The position numbers and the translations under genes were made by a program. This document shows, piece by piece, positions 1 to 11,109 of a stretch of 64,000 nucleotides of DNA. Positions within the stretch are counted from its first letter, which is position 1. Each line of letters begins with the position of its first letter. The notes under the pieces were generated by a model. The model was not told the origin of the DNA and did no database searches. It saw only the letters and a list, made by a program, of their open reading frames with translations. Source of the stretch: Mesocentrotus franciscanus (lineage: Eukaryota; Echinodermata; Echinoidea; Camarodonta; Strongylocentrotidae); NCBI GenBank assembly GCA_037976565.1, contig CP137674.1, positions 6,188,198-6,252,197 of the forward strand, written 5' to 3'.

Positions 1-760
1 AGTAGTAGTACACACAGCAGCAGCAGCAGTAGTAGAAGTATAGGTAGTAGAGTAGTAGTAAATATAGTAGTAGTAGGAAAAGTAGTAGTATAATAGGTAG
101 TAGAGTATAGGTAGTAGAGTAGTGCTAGTTGTAGTAGTAATAGTAGTTGTAGCAGTAAATGTAGTATAGTTAATAGAGTAGTAGTAGTAGTAATAATAGT
201 AGAAGTATTAGTAGTAGCAGTATTAGTAGTATAGGAAGTAGAGTTGTACTAGCAGCAGTAGTACTAGTAAAGTAGTAGTAACAGTAGTAGTATTAGTAGT
301 AGAAGTAGTAGTAGGAGTAGTAGTATAGGTAGTAGTACTAGTAGCAGTAGTAGTCGAATCAGCAGCAGTAGTATTAGTGGTATATGTAGTAGAGTAGTAG
401 TACAAATAGTAGTAGTAGGAGACGTAGTAGTAAAATAGGTAGTAGAGTATAGGTAGAGTAGTGCTAGTTGTAGTAGTAATAGTAGTTGTAGCAGTAGCAG
501 CTGCAGTAGTACTAGTAGTAGCAGTAGAAGTATAGGCGTTAGAGAAGTAATAGAAGTTGAAGTAGTAGTAGTGGAAGTAGTAGATATATCATTAGTAGAG
601 TAGTAGCTGTAGTAGGTAGAAGAGTGGTAGAAGTAGTAGTAATACTAGTAGTAGTAGTAGTAGTAGAGTAGTAGTATTAGTAGTATAATAGTAGTAGTCG
701 TATCAGTAGTACGTATGAGAGTGGTAGTATTAGTATGAGTAGCAGTATCAGTTAGTAGAT

Positions 761-808
<48 letters not shown>

Positions 809-829
809 CAGTAGTAGGTAGTAGAGGAT

Positions 830-861
<32 letters not shown>

Positions 862-865
862 TTAA

Positions 866-906
<41 letters not shown>

Positions 907-940
907 TTAATAGTAGTAGTAGTAGTAGTAGTAGTATTTA
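1..940. repeat. AGT/TAG trinucleotide microsatellite
   Basis: Nearly the whole stretch is imperfect AGT repeats mixed with AGC, ATT and AGA variants. The purest tracts are around 760-810, 835-865 and 870-935. Any ORF inside it is a Thr/Ser/Leu homopolymer artefact. The array ends exactly where duplicated unit A begins. A second AGT array has the same position next to unit B (11795-12005), so the microsatellite belongs to the duplicated unit. Confidence 0.95.
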
Positions 941-944
941 AAAA

Positions 945-2416
945 AAATCCTGATGGCTGAAACGACTGCTGTTGCGAAGCAACTTGTCACTTCACCCCTT
1001 GTCCCTTACTTTATGTACCATTCTTGCTCGAAAATATTTGTACACAAATATAAAATGATTGAAGGACCCTGTCATCAACAAGGAAAAGTACTGATTTTAA
1101 ACGAATATATTTGATTGATTTGTTTTCTATTCATCTATCCAATAGTTCTCTTGTAATAATGTAATAGATATCGTATGTGAGACAGAAAAAAAATTAAATC
1201 CTATATTGATTTATTAGATTGGAACGAAGAGACATGCAAAAAAGCGATAGTTGTATGGTACATTTCCCCCAAGACTTAGTTACGTTTTGCGCTAATACAG
1301 CCGAAAAAAACTGCTAACCGTAAACGAATTTATATATTCTGTATTCACTATTGCTAAGTAGGAAAATAAAGAATACAAATTATACATGGAAAATCAAAAC
1401 TACATACCGCATGTTAATTGCAATACGAGTGTGACTTGCAAGAATATAAACCAGTGTAAAGATATTCCACGCATATTTATGTCAATCTTAAACCAAACAC
1501 TAAACCATCAACTAAAGACCGTAAAATCAATTTACGAGCATGCCAAGTAGACTGTTCTCGTCATCTCCATACATTTGTGTGGTATCATCCGATTTGCTTC
1601 CTTAATTTTTCTTTTCTTTGAATTAGGAATAATTTTAATGCATATTGCTTCCTTGTTTATTCTGATTAATGCCTCAGTCAGATCGTCAAACCGACTCCTC
1701 ACTGACCGATTATTAACCGTGGGTGTTAGTATAATTCCTGCATTGGTCTGTTGTCGATAATGTGATGTTGGTCTCGTTGGTATGACAGGGTTATTACTGC
1801 GGAGTATGTTTGTTTAGTTGATAAGGTCTACAAGAGGTTTTTTTTCATGAGACCGCTTTCATGGGTGTATATGTTGCTCGGCCGTTCAAAGGGCACGTTA
1901 ATTGAAACAATTATCAATTGTTTGTTTTGAAATATTATAGAGTATTGCTAACAGGGAAAACGATGTAAAATTTTAAGAAGGCAAAGGACACAAATTCGAT
2001 TGTTTACGATTTAATGCCGATTCAGCTTTTATTCTGACTAGAAAACTTAAACACACTAAATGTCCGGTTGTTAGAATTTGTATTATTATTTAGAACCATG
2101 ATCAGAAAGATTACGTATTGTGGTTGTTTTTTTTTTCATTTCCATATATAAAAATCTTCAAAAATCGGATCGCAGTAGGATTGAGTAAAGTACGCTTGAG
2201 ATAAGAATCTTCTTTTGGTATTTCATGTCATACTAGTCTCCTGCAACCCGTCATGGTATGCTGTATATTGATAGTTTCATTGCTACATTATTTCCTCATC
2301 AGGGTACGTCGCTAAGACCGTTGGAATGGAGGGAGGCATATTGTCGGGGGATATTACACAGGTAAGCAATAAATGGAAAACAAAAAGTTGCATTGAACCT
2401 GCACTTTCAATTATAC
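945..2416. repeat. duplicated unit A, first-exon block (paralog of 12060-14275 and 35160-37545)
   Basis: This block aligns by eye, with moderate divergence and many indels, to 12060-14275 and to 35160-37545. Shared landmarks include the opening GCTGAAACGACTGCT, the signal-peptide exon, the block around CTCGGCCGTTCAAAGGGCAC and the CCGGTTGTTA segment. Unit A lacks about 600 bp that copies B and C carry directly after the exon in transcript order. Its promoter side continues after the solo LTR (3188-3316) and after the Gypsy element (8995-9190). Confidence 0.85.
1408..1474 (-). CDS. first exon encoding a signal peptide, copy A (partial gene)
   Basis: Read on the minus strand, the exon starts at ATG 1474, codes 22 residues (MRGISLHWFIF then LQVTLVLQLTC) and ends in phase 1 at a GTATGT donor (TGC G|GTATGT). 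It has a short basic start, a hydrophobic core and a Cys at the end, as expected of a signal peptide. In copies B and C translation would start four codons earlier; here that first ATG reads ATT, so only the internal Met remains. No ectodomain exon was recognised further along the minus strand before the window edge, and the AGT array lies just beyond. It could be an active alternative first exon or a dead duplicate. The call rests on three-way conservation of frame, hydrophobic core and donor. Confidence 0.6.
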
Positions 2417-3187
2417 TGTAAGTAATTTTTAAATATGTCTGTATCATGTGCATAGTTCATTATTTTGGTATATGTTGTTGCTTGTTGTGCATGTCACACT
2501 CTTTAGTCCTTGAGTAGAATTACGACATGTTTTTCAGCAGTGCCTGCGCGTCCTTCGCTTTTACTGTTGTTTTTCGTCCTCGTGCACATTTGGAATTTGT
2601 ATTGCGCAAGCCCAGGGTCTCGCTCGTCAAGAGAGTCTGCCCTCGACTTACGTAATAACGGCAAGGACAGACACTCAGTCGCGTGCGGCCTCCGACTGAC
2701 CCCAAGCTGAGGCCAGACTTTGTCCTCAATTTGAGGACAGACGCTGCCTTAGCTCGAGGTCGGGTTGTATCCTTGCTGGAAGGTTGGCCTGCTAGAAAAC
2801 AATAAATATAGCCCCCTATATAAAGCGAGGGAGATCCAAAATCGAGAGACTTCTCAGAGAGACTTCAGAGACAAGACAGACTTCTCGTCGAGACTTCTCC
2901 TCAAGACTTCTTCTCGCCGCTTTCCAAAATTGCAAGCGTCTTGATAGTTCACTGTACATTACTGTGTTTAGCGCCAGTTTAGAGAGCACGAGTTCTACCG
3001 AGTTGTTATTATCTGAAGTAATAAACGGCGAATTGATCTGAAATTCATGACCTACTACATCTCTTCCGTCGCATATATGTCTTGTTTATACACGCACGAA
3101 CGAGAGTGAGACTGAGTGAGAACTGAAAAGAGACAAGAGTTCGAGATCGAGAGCAGTCTGTAACAGTTGTGATTAAAGTTCGTTACA
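2417..3187 (+). mobile_element. solo LTR with 4-bp target duplication
   Basis: The 771-bp segment starts TGTAAG and ends GTTACA, with TGTAA/TTACA terminal inverted repeats, and is flanked by ATAC on both sides (2413-2416 and 3188-3191). The paralogous unit C has the empty site with a single ATAC near 37545. Internal signals fit a plus-oriented LTR: a TATA box (CTATATAAAG near 2815) and an AATAAA near 3021. No coding sequence or second LTR is present, so recombination has probably removed the body. The superfamily is not determined. Confidence 0.85.
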
Positions 3188-3316
3188 ATACATTATATAA
3201 TTCAAGTAAGCTGATGTTTCAAGTTACATGTACCTATAATTATGATGTGTAACTTTTATGTCGCTCTTTCATGTACCCAGTATCTATTGGTACGTTATGA
3301 TACTGATCAGTGAACT
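3188..3316. repeat. duplicated unit A, fragment between solo LTR and Gypsy
   Basis: The opening ATACATTATATAATTCAAG and following GATGTTTCAAGT match 37545-37600 of unit C. The rest of the fragment has no match that I noticed. It joins on to 8995-9190 across the Gypsy insertion. Confidence 0.7.
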
Positions 3317-4013
3317 TGAAGCGGGAATGGTCGCTGAGCAGAATGATATGAATAAAAACCAATCACCACTTACCAGACTTTAGGCGTGCGGAGCTACCCA
3401 GGCATGAATCCTCCAATTGAATTATAAAACGTTCCAAATATTGCACAATCCTTGTTACAATCACCACAGATTATATCACAAAACTATACTTGGCTAGCAC
3501 AAGCGATGTTTAGGAATGTTCTCTGAGTGAATTGCAGAGAAATAAGCTTAAGAAGATTCTCAAAATGATATGAAAGAGGTTGGAATTTAGATAGAAGAAA
3601 TTTGCTCCCAGTGTATGCAGGAAACAAATTATGATGTGTAGAGATGACGTTCTCAAATAAACGTGTTGCCTCGTCGAGATAACTTTGAGAAGTGTAGTAA
3701 TGAAGAGAGAAGTGAGGATGAGAAAGAAGATGTTGTTCTGATCCTTCTTGCGAAGTAGGATGAAAAACAGAGTATTCATAACAAATCTGGGAAGTAAGGG
3801 TGAGTCACTGGTGATAATTGCAATGTACAAGGGTAATGCCGTCATTAAGTTGACTGTACAGGGACTGCCCCATTAAATTGACACTTGTTGATAAATATAT
3901 AGCAGTGGTAGAGCCTGGTATATACCAGAGGGCAATGTCCTCCCAGATCAGTTTTGCAAAATAAGAAATGAAACTGAGAAATGAAGAAGGATAAAAATGA
4001 GGAAAATACTACA
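3317..4013 (-). repeat. Gypsy 3' LTR (left copy)
   Basis: The 697-bp LTR is the downstream one in element orientation. Compared with the other LTR it lacks one A near 3563, an AG near 3770 and a CA near 3856. I saw no substitutions between the two. Confidence 0.95.
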
Positions 4014-4026
4014 TCAGCCCCCTCCT
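4014..4026 (-). other. Gypsy polypurine tract
   Basis: On the minus strand the sequence directly before the 3' LTR reads AGGAGGGGGCTGA, a purine run in the position where plus-strand DNA priming occurs in LTR elements. Confidence 0.75.
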
Positions 4027-4098
4027 AGAACGTTGAATACAACGAAACGGTCGATAATAGAGAAAAGGTAAGAGTCCGAATGAAAATATGGGAATGTC

Positions 4099-7000
4099 TC
4101 ATTTGAAATGCCAAACTTGAACATATCGCTTTGGGAAATGTACTTTTCTCCCTGAACGAGTTTGTCTGATTTCGAGCTCGGCAGATGAAGAAGAAGGAGT
4201 GATAGAGGGTGTCAAAGGCTGAGAGGTTGGTATAGTAGGTGCTTGTGAAGGTTTAGGGTCCTGTGAGGGTGTTAGACCAGGTTCCGCAGTAGCGATGGGC
4301 GGGTCCAAATATGCAGGTTTGAGACGGTCGAGACTGACGTTGTCTTGTCTTCCTTTGAGTTGGATGTTGAAAAACTTGTCAGCTCGTTTGATGACTTTAA
4401 ATGGGCCATCATATGGTGGTTGGAGAGGTTTCTTGACAGCATCATGACGCACAAATACATGAGTACATGTTGTGAGATCAGGGTGGACTTGTGGTTTGCG
4501 CTGTTGAGCACGAGTGGGCTGAGGTTTGAGGTTCTCCATTTGCTTTCGTAGTCGGTGGATGTAGTTGCTAGGGTCCAAATCACAATCATTCTGACTAGGT
4601 GCTACAAACTGACCTGGCAATCTTATTGTAGTTCCGTATACCAGTTCAGCCGCGCAACATCCTAAATCAGATTTGACTGCAGTTCGGATTCCAAGCATGA
4701 CGAGAGGGAGAGTTTCAGTCCATCGTGATGTGGATGAGGCTTTGAGAGATGCCTTTAGTTGACGATGAAAGCGTTCTACTAGTCCATTTGATGCTGGATG
4801 GTAAGATGTAGTTCGAATCCTAGAGCTGCCTAGAAGATGAGTTAGGGCTTGAAAGAGAAAAGACTCAAATTGTCGACCTCTGTCGGTAGTGATGGTTGAA
4901 GGTGCTCCGAAGCGAGATACCCATTGCGAAATGAAAGCTTTAGCAACGGTCTCAGCTGATATGTCGGGAATTGGGATGGCCTCAGGCCATCGAGTGAAAC
5001 GGTCAACACAAGTGAGAAGATATGCATTGCCATTTGAAGGAGGAAGAGGTCCCACGAGATCGATGTGGACATGGTCGAATCTAGCGTCTGGTGTTGCGAA
5101 AGTACCAATCGGTGTCTTGGTATGACGATGTACTTTGCAACGTTGACACTGTAAGCAAGTTTTGGTCCAACTCCTAACATCTTTGTTGATTCCAGGCCAT
5201 ACAAATCGCTCAGTGATGAGTTTTTGAGTAGCATTGATGCCAGGGTGAGATAGGTTGTGAAGAGCATCGAATACAACTCGGCGAAATTTAGCTGGGATGT
5301 AAGGACGAGGAGTTGTAGTAGAAGTGTCGCATAGAATTGTAGAGTTAGAAGCAGGGAGTGGTAGAGGTTGAAGTGTGAGCGAGGTTTCAGTGAGTTGTTT
5401 GAGCTCCTCGTCATCCTCCTGTGCAGTGGCAATGGCATTGAAATCAATGGTGGAGGTTGATTTGAGAGAGTTGATTTCCATGCGAGAGAGGGTGTCTGCC
5501 ACTACATTGTGTTTGCCACTTATATGCCTAATATCAGTTGTGAATTGAGATATATAATCTAGATGTCTGACTTCACGTGGGGAGTACCTGTCAGGTCTAG
5601 CATTGAAGGCATGGGTTAGTGGTTTATGGTCGGTGTAGACATAGAATTGCCGTCCTTCTAGTGCGTGCTTGAAGTGACGGATAGTGAGATACACTGCTAG
5701 AAGTTCACGTCCGAAAGTGCTATATCTCGTCTCTGCTGGCTGCAGGCGTTTTGAGAAGAAGGCGATGGGTTGCCAGTCGTCGTCAACTTGTTGCTGCAAC
5801 ACACCTCCGACAGCAAAATCTGATGCATCAACCATAATGCAAAGTGGGGCATTAGGTTTGGGATGTGAAAGGAGTGTAGCTTGTGCAAGAGCTGTTTTCA
5901 CAGAGTTGAATGCATTGAGGGCTGCTTTGTCGAGATGGATTGCCTTGTTTTTCTGCTTGCATGCCAGTAGATCAGTCAGTGGTTGAGTGGTAGCTGCACA
6001 ATCAGGGATGAAGCGACGGTAGAAGTTGACTAGTCCAAGAAATTCTCGAAGTTTGCGAAGAGAATCAGGGACGGGGAAATCGCTGATGACCTTAACCTTG
6101 TCGGGAAGAGGGCGGATGCCGTTCTCATCAACGATGTGTCCGAGGAAGGTGAGGGAAGATGCGCCAAATTCACACTTGAGTGGGTTAATGACGACACCGT
6201 ATTTCGAGAGTCGGGCGAAGAGTAGTTGGAGGTGTTGAATGTGTTCCTCTTGTGTCTCACTCGCGATGAGGAGGTCGTCGATGTAAGCGTACACAAATGG
6301 TAGACCACGGGTTACCTCATCAATGAACCGTTGAAAAGTCTGTGCTGCATTTCGTAGCCCAAAAGGCATGCGCACAAACTCAAATAACCCAAAGGGTGTG
6401 GTAATGGCTGTTTTGTGTACGTCTGCTGGATCGACTGGAATTTGGTGGTAGGCTCTAATGAGATCGAGTTTGGAGAAAACTCGCTTGCCTGATAGAGCTG
6501 AGGTGAAATCCTGGAGATGGGGGATAGGATATTTATCAGGCACTGTATTCCTATTTAGTGCACGATAGTCACCGCACGGTCTCCAGTCTCCGGGGGTTTT
6601 CTTGGGCACCATATGAAGTGGGGATGCCCAATTGCTACTAGAAGGTTGGACGATGCCTAATTCTAGCATGTGATCGAATTCAGATCGAGCAATGTTGTAC
6701 CTGTCGGTTGCTAAGCGACGAGGACGTGCTGATGCAGGAGGGCCTCTGGTCTCGATGTGATGTGTGACAGAGTGTTTAATGTCTGCCTCCTGGTAGACTG
6801 GGCGTGAGATGTCAGGAAATTGGTCAAGAAGAGATTTGTAAGCAGCTTGACCGTCTGTCTTCACGAACATGGGACTGATAGAAGGAGAAGAAGAAAGGAT
6901 GCCTCTTACAGATAGATTAGTAGTAGAATCGATGAGCTTGAGATTGCGCACATCTACCAGCAAACCAAAGTGATGGAGAAAGTCTGCCCCGATGATAGGA

Positions 7001-7335
7001 GTGGAAATGTCAGCAATGATGAAAATCCACCTGCAAGCTCGACGTAAGCCGACGTCGAGAGTCAGGCTTCGCTCTCCATAAGTAGTGATACTTGAGCGAT
7101 TAACTGCTTGCAAGTGAAATTTCGAAGAAGGATGATGTTTCTCGGCTTTTGATGGAGGAAGAACGCTAACTTCAGCTCCAGTGTCTACGAGAAATCTTAT
7201 TCCTGTTTTCCTATCCGTAATGAAGAAAAGGCGACTATTTTGGTTGGTGCCAGTGGGACTTGTCGCTGCTAGTCGCTGGCTTTGTCGTTTCCCTGGTTTG
7301 AAGAAGTTGATTTGAAAGTGCATGGAGGAGTACAT
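4099..7335 (-). CDS. pol: Gypsy Pol polyprotein (protease, RT, RNase H, integrase)
   Basis: An uninterrupted 1078-codon frame. Visible domains in order: retropepsin with [12 protein letters not shown] near residue 50; Ty3-type reverse transcriptase with [12 protein letters not shown] and the catalytic YIDD near 350; RNase H with TDHKPL; the integrase zinc finger with paired His and CLQC near 690-725; and the DDE core with D in HIDLVGPL (about 757), D in TTDRGRQF (about 818) and E in LVERFHRQ (about 854). A GPF-type C-terminal module with GPFKVIKR follows near 977. The frame overlaps the zinc-knuckle ORF by 67 nt and lies in its -1 frame, so Pol is probably made by -1 ribosomal frameshifting and the Met at 7335 may not be the real start. 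All catalytic motifs appear intact. Confidence 0.95.
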   Translation of the reverse strand: MYSSMHFQINFFKPGKRQSQRLAATSPTGTNQNSRLFFITDRKTGIRFLVDTGAEVSVLPPSKAEKHHPSSKFHLQAVNRSSITTYGERSLTLDVGLRRACRWIFIIADISTPIIGADFLHHFGLLVDVRNLKLIDSTTNLSVRGILSSSPSISPMFVKTDGQAAYKSLLDQFPDISRPVYQEADIKHSVTHHIETRGPPASARPRRLATDRYNIARSEFDHMLELGIVQPSSSNWASPLHMVPKKTPGDWRPCGDYRALNRNTVPDKYPIPHLQDFTSALSGKRVFSKLDLIRAYHQIPVDPADVHKTAITTPFGLFEFVRMPFGLRNAAQTFQRFIDEVTRGLPFVYAYIDDLLIASETQEEHIQHLQLLFARLSKYGVVINPLKCEFGASSLTFLGHIVDENGIRPLPDKVKVISDFPVPDSLRKLREFLGLVNFYRRFIPDCAATTQPLTDLLACKQKNKAIHLDKAALNAFNSVKTALAQATLLSHPKPNAPLCIMVDASDFAVGGVLQQQVDDDWQPIAFFSKRLQPAETRYSTFGRELLAVYLTIRHFKHALEGRQFYVYTDHKPLTHAFNARPDRYSPREVRHLDYISQFTTDIRHISGKHNVVADTLSRMEINSLKSTSTIDFNAIATAQEDDEELKQLTETSLTLQPLPLPASNSTILCDTSTTTPRPYIPAKFRRVVFDALHNLSHPGINATQKLITERFVWPGINKDVRSWTKTCLQCQRCKVHRHTKTPIGTFATPDARFDHVHIDLVGPLPPSNGNAYLLTCVDRFTRWPEAIPIPDISAETVAKAFISQWVSRFGAPSTITTDRGRQFESFLFQALTHLLGSSRIRTTSYHPASNGLVERFHRQLKASLKASSTSRWTETLPLVMLGIRTAVKSDLGCCAAELVYGTTIRLPGQFVAPSQNDCDLDPSNYIHRLRKQMENLKPQPTRAQQRKPQVHPDLTTCTHVFVRHDAVKKPLQPPYDGPFKVIKRADKFFNIQLKGRQDNVSLDRLKPAYLDPPIATAEPGLTPSQDPKPSQAPTIPTSQPLTPSITPSSSSAELEIRQTRSGRKVHFPKRYVQVWHFK

Positions 7336-7538
7336 TTCTTGGCCTCGCTACCAAACCGCCAGTGATAATAGCAATCCCCTCCAGCATGGCGTTGTGAGCT
7401 GGGGCTTCGCGCTTGACGGTCTTGCTTCTGATGAGAATCTCGATCACGACTGCGACTTCGGCCTCGATTTGGTTGCGATGTCGACAGGGCCTGAATTTGT
7501 AGTGAAAGCTGTGATAGTTGTGCTTTCATTTCCTGCAT
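7269..7538 (-). CDS. gag: Gypsy Gag C-terminal part (nucleocapsid, CCHC-like knuckle)
   Basis: This 89-codon frame holds an Arg/Ser/Asp-rich linker and the motif CYYHWRFG followed by KKCTPPC. That matches the atypical zinc knuckle (C-x2-H-x9-C-x3-C) found in Gag of many animal Gypsy elements, which binds element RNA. It lies in the -1 frame relative to the main Gag ORF that ends at 7526, so Gag is split by a one-base loss (or a two-base gain) around 7530-7570. Its 3' end overlaps Pol. Confidence 0.8.
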   Translation of the reverse strand: MQEMKAQLSQLSLQIQALSTSQPNRGRSRSRDRDSHQKQDRQARSPSSQRHAGGDCYYHWRFGSEAKKCTPPCTFKSTSSNQGNDKASD

Positions 7539-8161
7539 TTCGAGGGAAGGAGTATGGTGTGAAGAAGGCGAGGAGAAGACAGATTGGAGATAGGGTGAAA
7601 ATTAGATGGAGAATTCGCCTCGATGATCTTATCTGCCAAATCAGCGAGCTTCTCTATCTCCATTGCGTCGCGAGTTGAAGCTAAAATCAGCTGAACATTT
7701 GTGGGCAGCCTCTGAAGAAAAAGCTGTTTTAGAATGTTTTCCTCCAGCTTGTTTGTCCCTAGCAGTTGTTTCATTTTGCGAAGCAACTGAGAGGGTTTCC
7801 GATCTCCCAACTCCTCAGAAATTAGCAACCTATGAAGCCTTTTTTGTTCAGAGGCGGAGGTCCTCTGAACTAATTCAGCTTTCAGTTTATCATAGGGCTG
7901 TTCCTGAGGAGGAGAGATCAGCAAGTCCCTAATTTCCTGTGCATATTCTGGCTGCAATGAGGCGACTACGTAGGCAAACTTGGTTTTCTGTTGGGTGATG
8001 CCTCGTGTCATGAATTGTGCCTCGACTTGTGCAAACCAAATGGTAGGGTCATTGGGCCAGAAAGGAGGAAGTTTCAGTTGAACATTAGAGACAGACGAAG
8101 GGCTAGCAGAAGATGAAGAAGTTGAAGAAGTTGAAGAATGGGTGGCGTCTTCAGTAGGCAT
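7526..8161 (-). CDS. gag: Gypsy Gag N-terminal part (capsid region)
   Basis: A 211-codon frame starts at ATG 8161, 131 nt inside the 5' LTR in element orientation. A Ser/Thr-rich leader is followed by a retrotransposon Gag core with LPPFWPNDPTIWFAQVEAQF, YVVASLQPE and LKAELVQR. Gag forms the particle that packages element RNA. Its last 17 or so codons look like out-of-frame readthrough after an indel; the nucleocapsid continues at 7538 in the next frame. Confidence 0.85.
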   Translation of the reverse strand: MPTEDATHSSTSSTSSSSASPSSVSNVQLKLPPFWPNDPTIWFAQVEAQFMTRGITQQKTKFAYVVASLQPEYAQEIRDLLISPPQEQPYDKLKAELVQRTSASEQKRLHRLLISEELGDRKPSQLLRKMKQLLGTNKLEENILKQLFLQRLPTNVQLILASTRDAMEIEKLADLADKIIEANSPSNFHPISNLSSPRLLHTILLPSKCRK

Positions 8162-8273
8162 GATGACAATTGAAAGATAAGTCGTGAGTAAAACAAAATG
8201 AAGGAAAGGGAGACAATAATGGAAACAATTTAGATGAAGGATGTCTGCTACTCAGCACGTTGGTCGGGTTGAG

Positions 8274-8291
8274 ATCACGTCGGGGTCACCA
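8274..8291 (-). other. Gypsy primer-binding site
   Basis: One base after the 5' LTR the minus strand reads TGGTGACCCCGACGTGAT. It begins with TGG, complementary to a tRNA CCA tail, and its complement ends like a tRNA T-arm and acceptor stem. I could not name the tRNA. Confidence 0.7.
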
Positions 8292-8292
8292 G

Positions 8293-8994
8293 TGAAGCGG
8301 GAATGGTCGCTGAGCAGAATGATATGAATAAAAACCAATCACCACTTACCAGACTTTAGGCGTGCGGAGCTACCCAGGCATGAATCCTCCAATTGAATTA
8401 TAAAACGTTCCAAATATTGCACAATCCTTGTTACAATCACCACAGATTATATCACAAAACTATACTTGGCTAGCACAAGCGATGTTTAGGAATGTTCTCT
8501 GAGTGAATTGCAGAGAAATAAGCTTAAGAAGATTCTCAAAAATGATATGAAAGAGGTTGGAATTTAGATAGAAGAAATTTGCTCCCAGTGTATGCAGGAA
8601 ACAAATTATGATGTGTAGAGATGACGTTCTCAAATAAACGTGTTGCCTCGTCGAGATAACTTTGAGAAGTGTAGTAATGAAGAGAGAAGTGAGGATGAGA
8701 AAGAAGATGTTGTTCTGATCCTTCTTGCGAAGTAGGATGAAAAACAGAGAGTATTCATAACAAATCTGGGAAGTAAGGGTGAGTCACTGGTGATAATTGC
8801 AATGTACAAGGGTAATGCCGTCATTAAGTTGACTGTACAGGGACACTGCCCCATTAAATTGACACTTGTTGATAAATATATAGCAGTGGTAGAGCCTGGT
8901 ATATACCAGAGGGCAATGTCCTCCCAGATCAGTTTTGCAAAATAAGAAATGAAACTGAGAAATGAAGAAGGATAAAAATGAGGAAAATACTACA
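8293..8994 (-). repeat. Gypsy 5' LTR (right copy)
   Basis: The 702-bp LTR is the upstream, promoter-bearing one in element orientation. On the minus strand it begins TGTAGTA and ends GCTTCA, and it is followed at once by the primer-binding site. Confidence 0.95.
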
Positions 8995-9224
8995 AACTTC
9001 TTGATTGTAAAAAATGTGTTTATACCTTGTCCATGGTTGATTTTTTTTTTTTGGGGGGAACATGTTTGTAAAGAATATTGATTTCACTGAATGAACGAAA
9101 TAACATAATATTTTTTAGTTTAAAGAAGAAAAAAAGATATTGCATACGAGACTCTAATTTGGTCCATTGATTTTTATTAATCTACCGACAGACATGACAA
9201 AGGATCATGATTTAGTAGTAAGGT

Positions 9225-10745
9225 GAAGACAAGTCACATATTTGAGCAGTGCTACTGGAATGAGGAAGTGTATTTACATGAAAAATACATAAATGATAAC
9301 ATAGTCGTAGTATAAATTGCCGTACATTATATGTTATATGTTGTTGAATTGTGAATATTAAGAACAGACATATAAACACAACGCATGTTCTAAATATACA
9401 ATAGGAACATATGTAAACATATCATAAACAAATTCAAATATAACTTACATGCTGCATTATAAGTTATACATAATGTATGGTGACTATTTTCGTTACTATC
9501 ATAACATATTGAAAAGATATTACAGAACGTTCATATTCCTTTCCATCCGTAATTAATTATAATCTGTAGCTAGTTGTATTATTTATAGTAGTTCACGGAT
9601 ACAAATAAGCCGTTCATCGGTTCAAACATTAAATGGTTTATGATATATATGGTAATGTAATTACATGATAAAAATGAAGAAAAAGGAATAACAGGTTAGC
9701 CGTTAAAATAGTAAAAGTTAACCGTATTTTGTTTGGAAGAGATAGATTTTGCTTCCCCAGTCTCTCTCTCTCTCTTTCTATCTCATTGCCAACACACACA
9801 CACACACACAAACACACGCATCCCCACATACGCCTATAGTAAACGAAGATCAAACAATCTCTAAGAAATTACCGTGTATCCTACATAAAGCTAAACTACC
9901 ACGATACTCTCCTTTCCCGTTTACCAAAGACATACAGTACATTTATCATTGTGGTAATGGACATGGTATTATTGAAATTCCTTCTGAACACCATTTTTGG
10001 GAAATCTAAAAAATAAAATCCCTGGATCATTTCTCTTGAAATATGATATAACCGTGTGAAGGAAAAGCATTTACAACTACCACGAAGACTATTCATCGAA
10101 TACAATAACATGTAAATATTGGCCATGCTTTATATAAACATTACAACAATCTGAAATTGAAGATGACGAAACGAACATTATGAATTTTAGGTATTAAGTC
10201 AATAAAGCGACAAAGTTGTGTTTAATCTGGATAGACAAGATGTGTCCGTATCGTATTCAATATGTATACATAAAATGACTTATGCATCAAACAAGAATAA
10301 GCTGGATAATGGTACAAAGATCATGGCGTAGTAAGTATGTTTATAGTGCATGATGTGAAGTGGCACTTGAGCTAATGGATAATCAAGAAGGTAATCTTAT
10401 AATAGAAGAGGTGTCCTGGTCTAGTAGGTACGTCATCGGACTGTGGATCACATAGTTCGTGGTTCGAGCCCCACCGAAGCACTTATTTCCTTTGGCAGGT
10501 AATTAATTTACATTTGCTACTCTCCAACCAGGTGTTAAACGGTTGGGGCTGCGAAAGTTCATGTGGTTTGATTGGCTTGTGTGCGCTTGTAAGCTTGTAA
10601 AATGGCACCTGGCCGCAATGCTCCCAAGGGAGTGGAGCGTGTGCGCTATCATGTGGGGAATGGCGATTGAAACAGAGGACCGGGGTAATGATAACTAAAA
10701 TGGAAAGCGCTTAAAAACGTCGTATTAAGTGCTGTACAAATTTGA
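9225..10745. repeat. duplicated block X (paralog of 33635-35160)
   Basis: The block aligns along its length with 33635-35160, from CAAGTCACATATT to GGAAAGCGCTTAAAAAC, at roughly 90% identity by eye. It contains (TC)n and (CA)n runs at 9760-9815 and a SINE at its right end. No conserved reading frame distinguishes it, so I treat it as intronic or intergenic. In the minus-strand reading it lies downstream of signal-peptide exon B. Confidence 0.85.
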
Positions 10746-10760
10746 CTAGTATTATAAAAG
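10410..10760 (+). mobile_element. tRNA-derived SINE
   Basis: The head has an A-box-like TGGTCTAGTAGGT and a B-box GGTTCGAGCCC within a cloverleaf-like stretch whose anticodon position reads GTG, suggesting a tRNA-His-like origin. A body follows (CCAGGTGTTAAACGG ... GGAGTGGAGCGTGTG) and the 3' end reads AAAGCGCTTAAAAACGTC, then TATTAAGTGCTGTACAAAT. The same insertion is in block X' (34852-35162), so it predates the duplication. A diverged body-only relative is at 55415-55690. Confidence 0.75.
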
Positions 10761-10761
10761 A

Positions 10762-10834
10762 AGTAATACTAATGTTAGTAGAGTAGTATATAGCACTAGT
10801 AGTAGTGCTAGTAGAAGTAGTACTAATGTTATTA

Positions 10835-10880
<46 letters not shown>

Positions 10881-10980
10881 GTAGAGTAGTAGTAGTAGTA
10901 CTAGTAGTAGTACATGTAGTAGTAGCAGTTGCAGTAGTCGTAGTAGTAGTAGTAGTAGTAGTAGATGTGGAAGTAGTAGC

Positions 10981-11015
<35 letters not shown>

Positions 11016-11045
11016 AAGTAGTAGAGTAGAAGTTGTACCAGAATT
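10762..11045. repeat. AGT microsatellite
   Basis: Imperfect AGT repeats with a short (GGT)n patch near 10870. The poly-Leu/Thr ORF on the minus strand here is an artefact of the repeat. Block X' in unit C lacks this array. Confidence 0.9.
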
Positions 11046-11109
11046 AGGAGTACTCGTATTTGTACTTACAGCATCAACAGTAATGAAATGATATGCTCCC
11101 TCTTTCATT

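Larger units (their letters stand above)
3317..8994 (-). mobile_element. full-length Ty3/Gypsy LTR retrotransposon
   Basis: The element has two near-identical LTRs (3317-4013 and 8293-8994), a TG...CA terminus and a 4-bp AACT duplication (3313-3316 and 8995-8998). It is transcribed on the minus strand. In order it carries the primer-binding site, gag with a zinc knuckle, a pol of protease, reverse transcriptase, RNase H and integrase, and a polypurine tract. There is no third ORF, so this is a retrotransposon without an envelope gene. The LTRs differ only by three short indels, implying a very recent insertion. It landed inside duplicated unit A. Confidence 0.97.

Noticed and set aside
223..405. 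Thr/Tyr-rich 60-codon ORF
   Set aside because: Pure translation of the AGT microsatellite.
4099..4200. Envelope-like third ORF after pol
   Set aside because: Pol ends 86 nt before the 3' LTR, so there is no room for one; the element is a retrotransposon.
9638..10126. ORFs in block X
   Set aside because: They run through (CA)n and (TC)n repeats, and the X/X' differences include frame-breaking indels.
10410..10490. Functional tRNA-His gene
   Set aside because: Continues into a SINE body and is repeated with it; acceptor ends do not pair.
10752..11108. 118-codon Leu/Thr ORF
   Set aside because: Mostly AGT repeat read on the minus strand; no domain.
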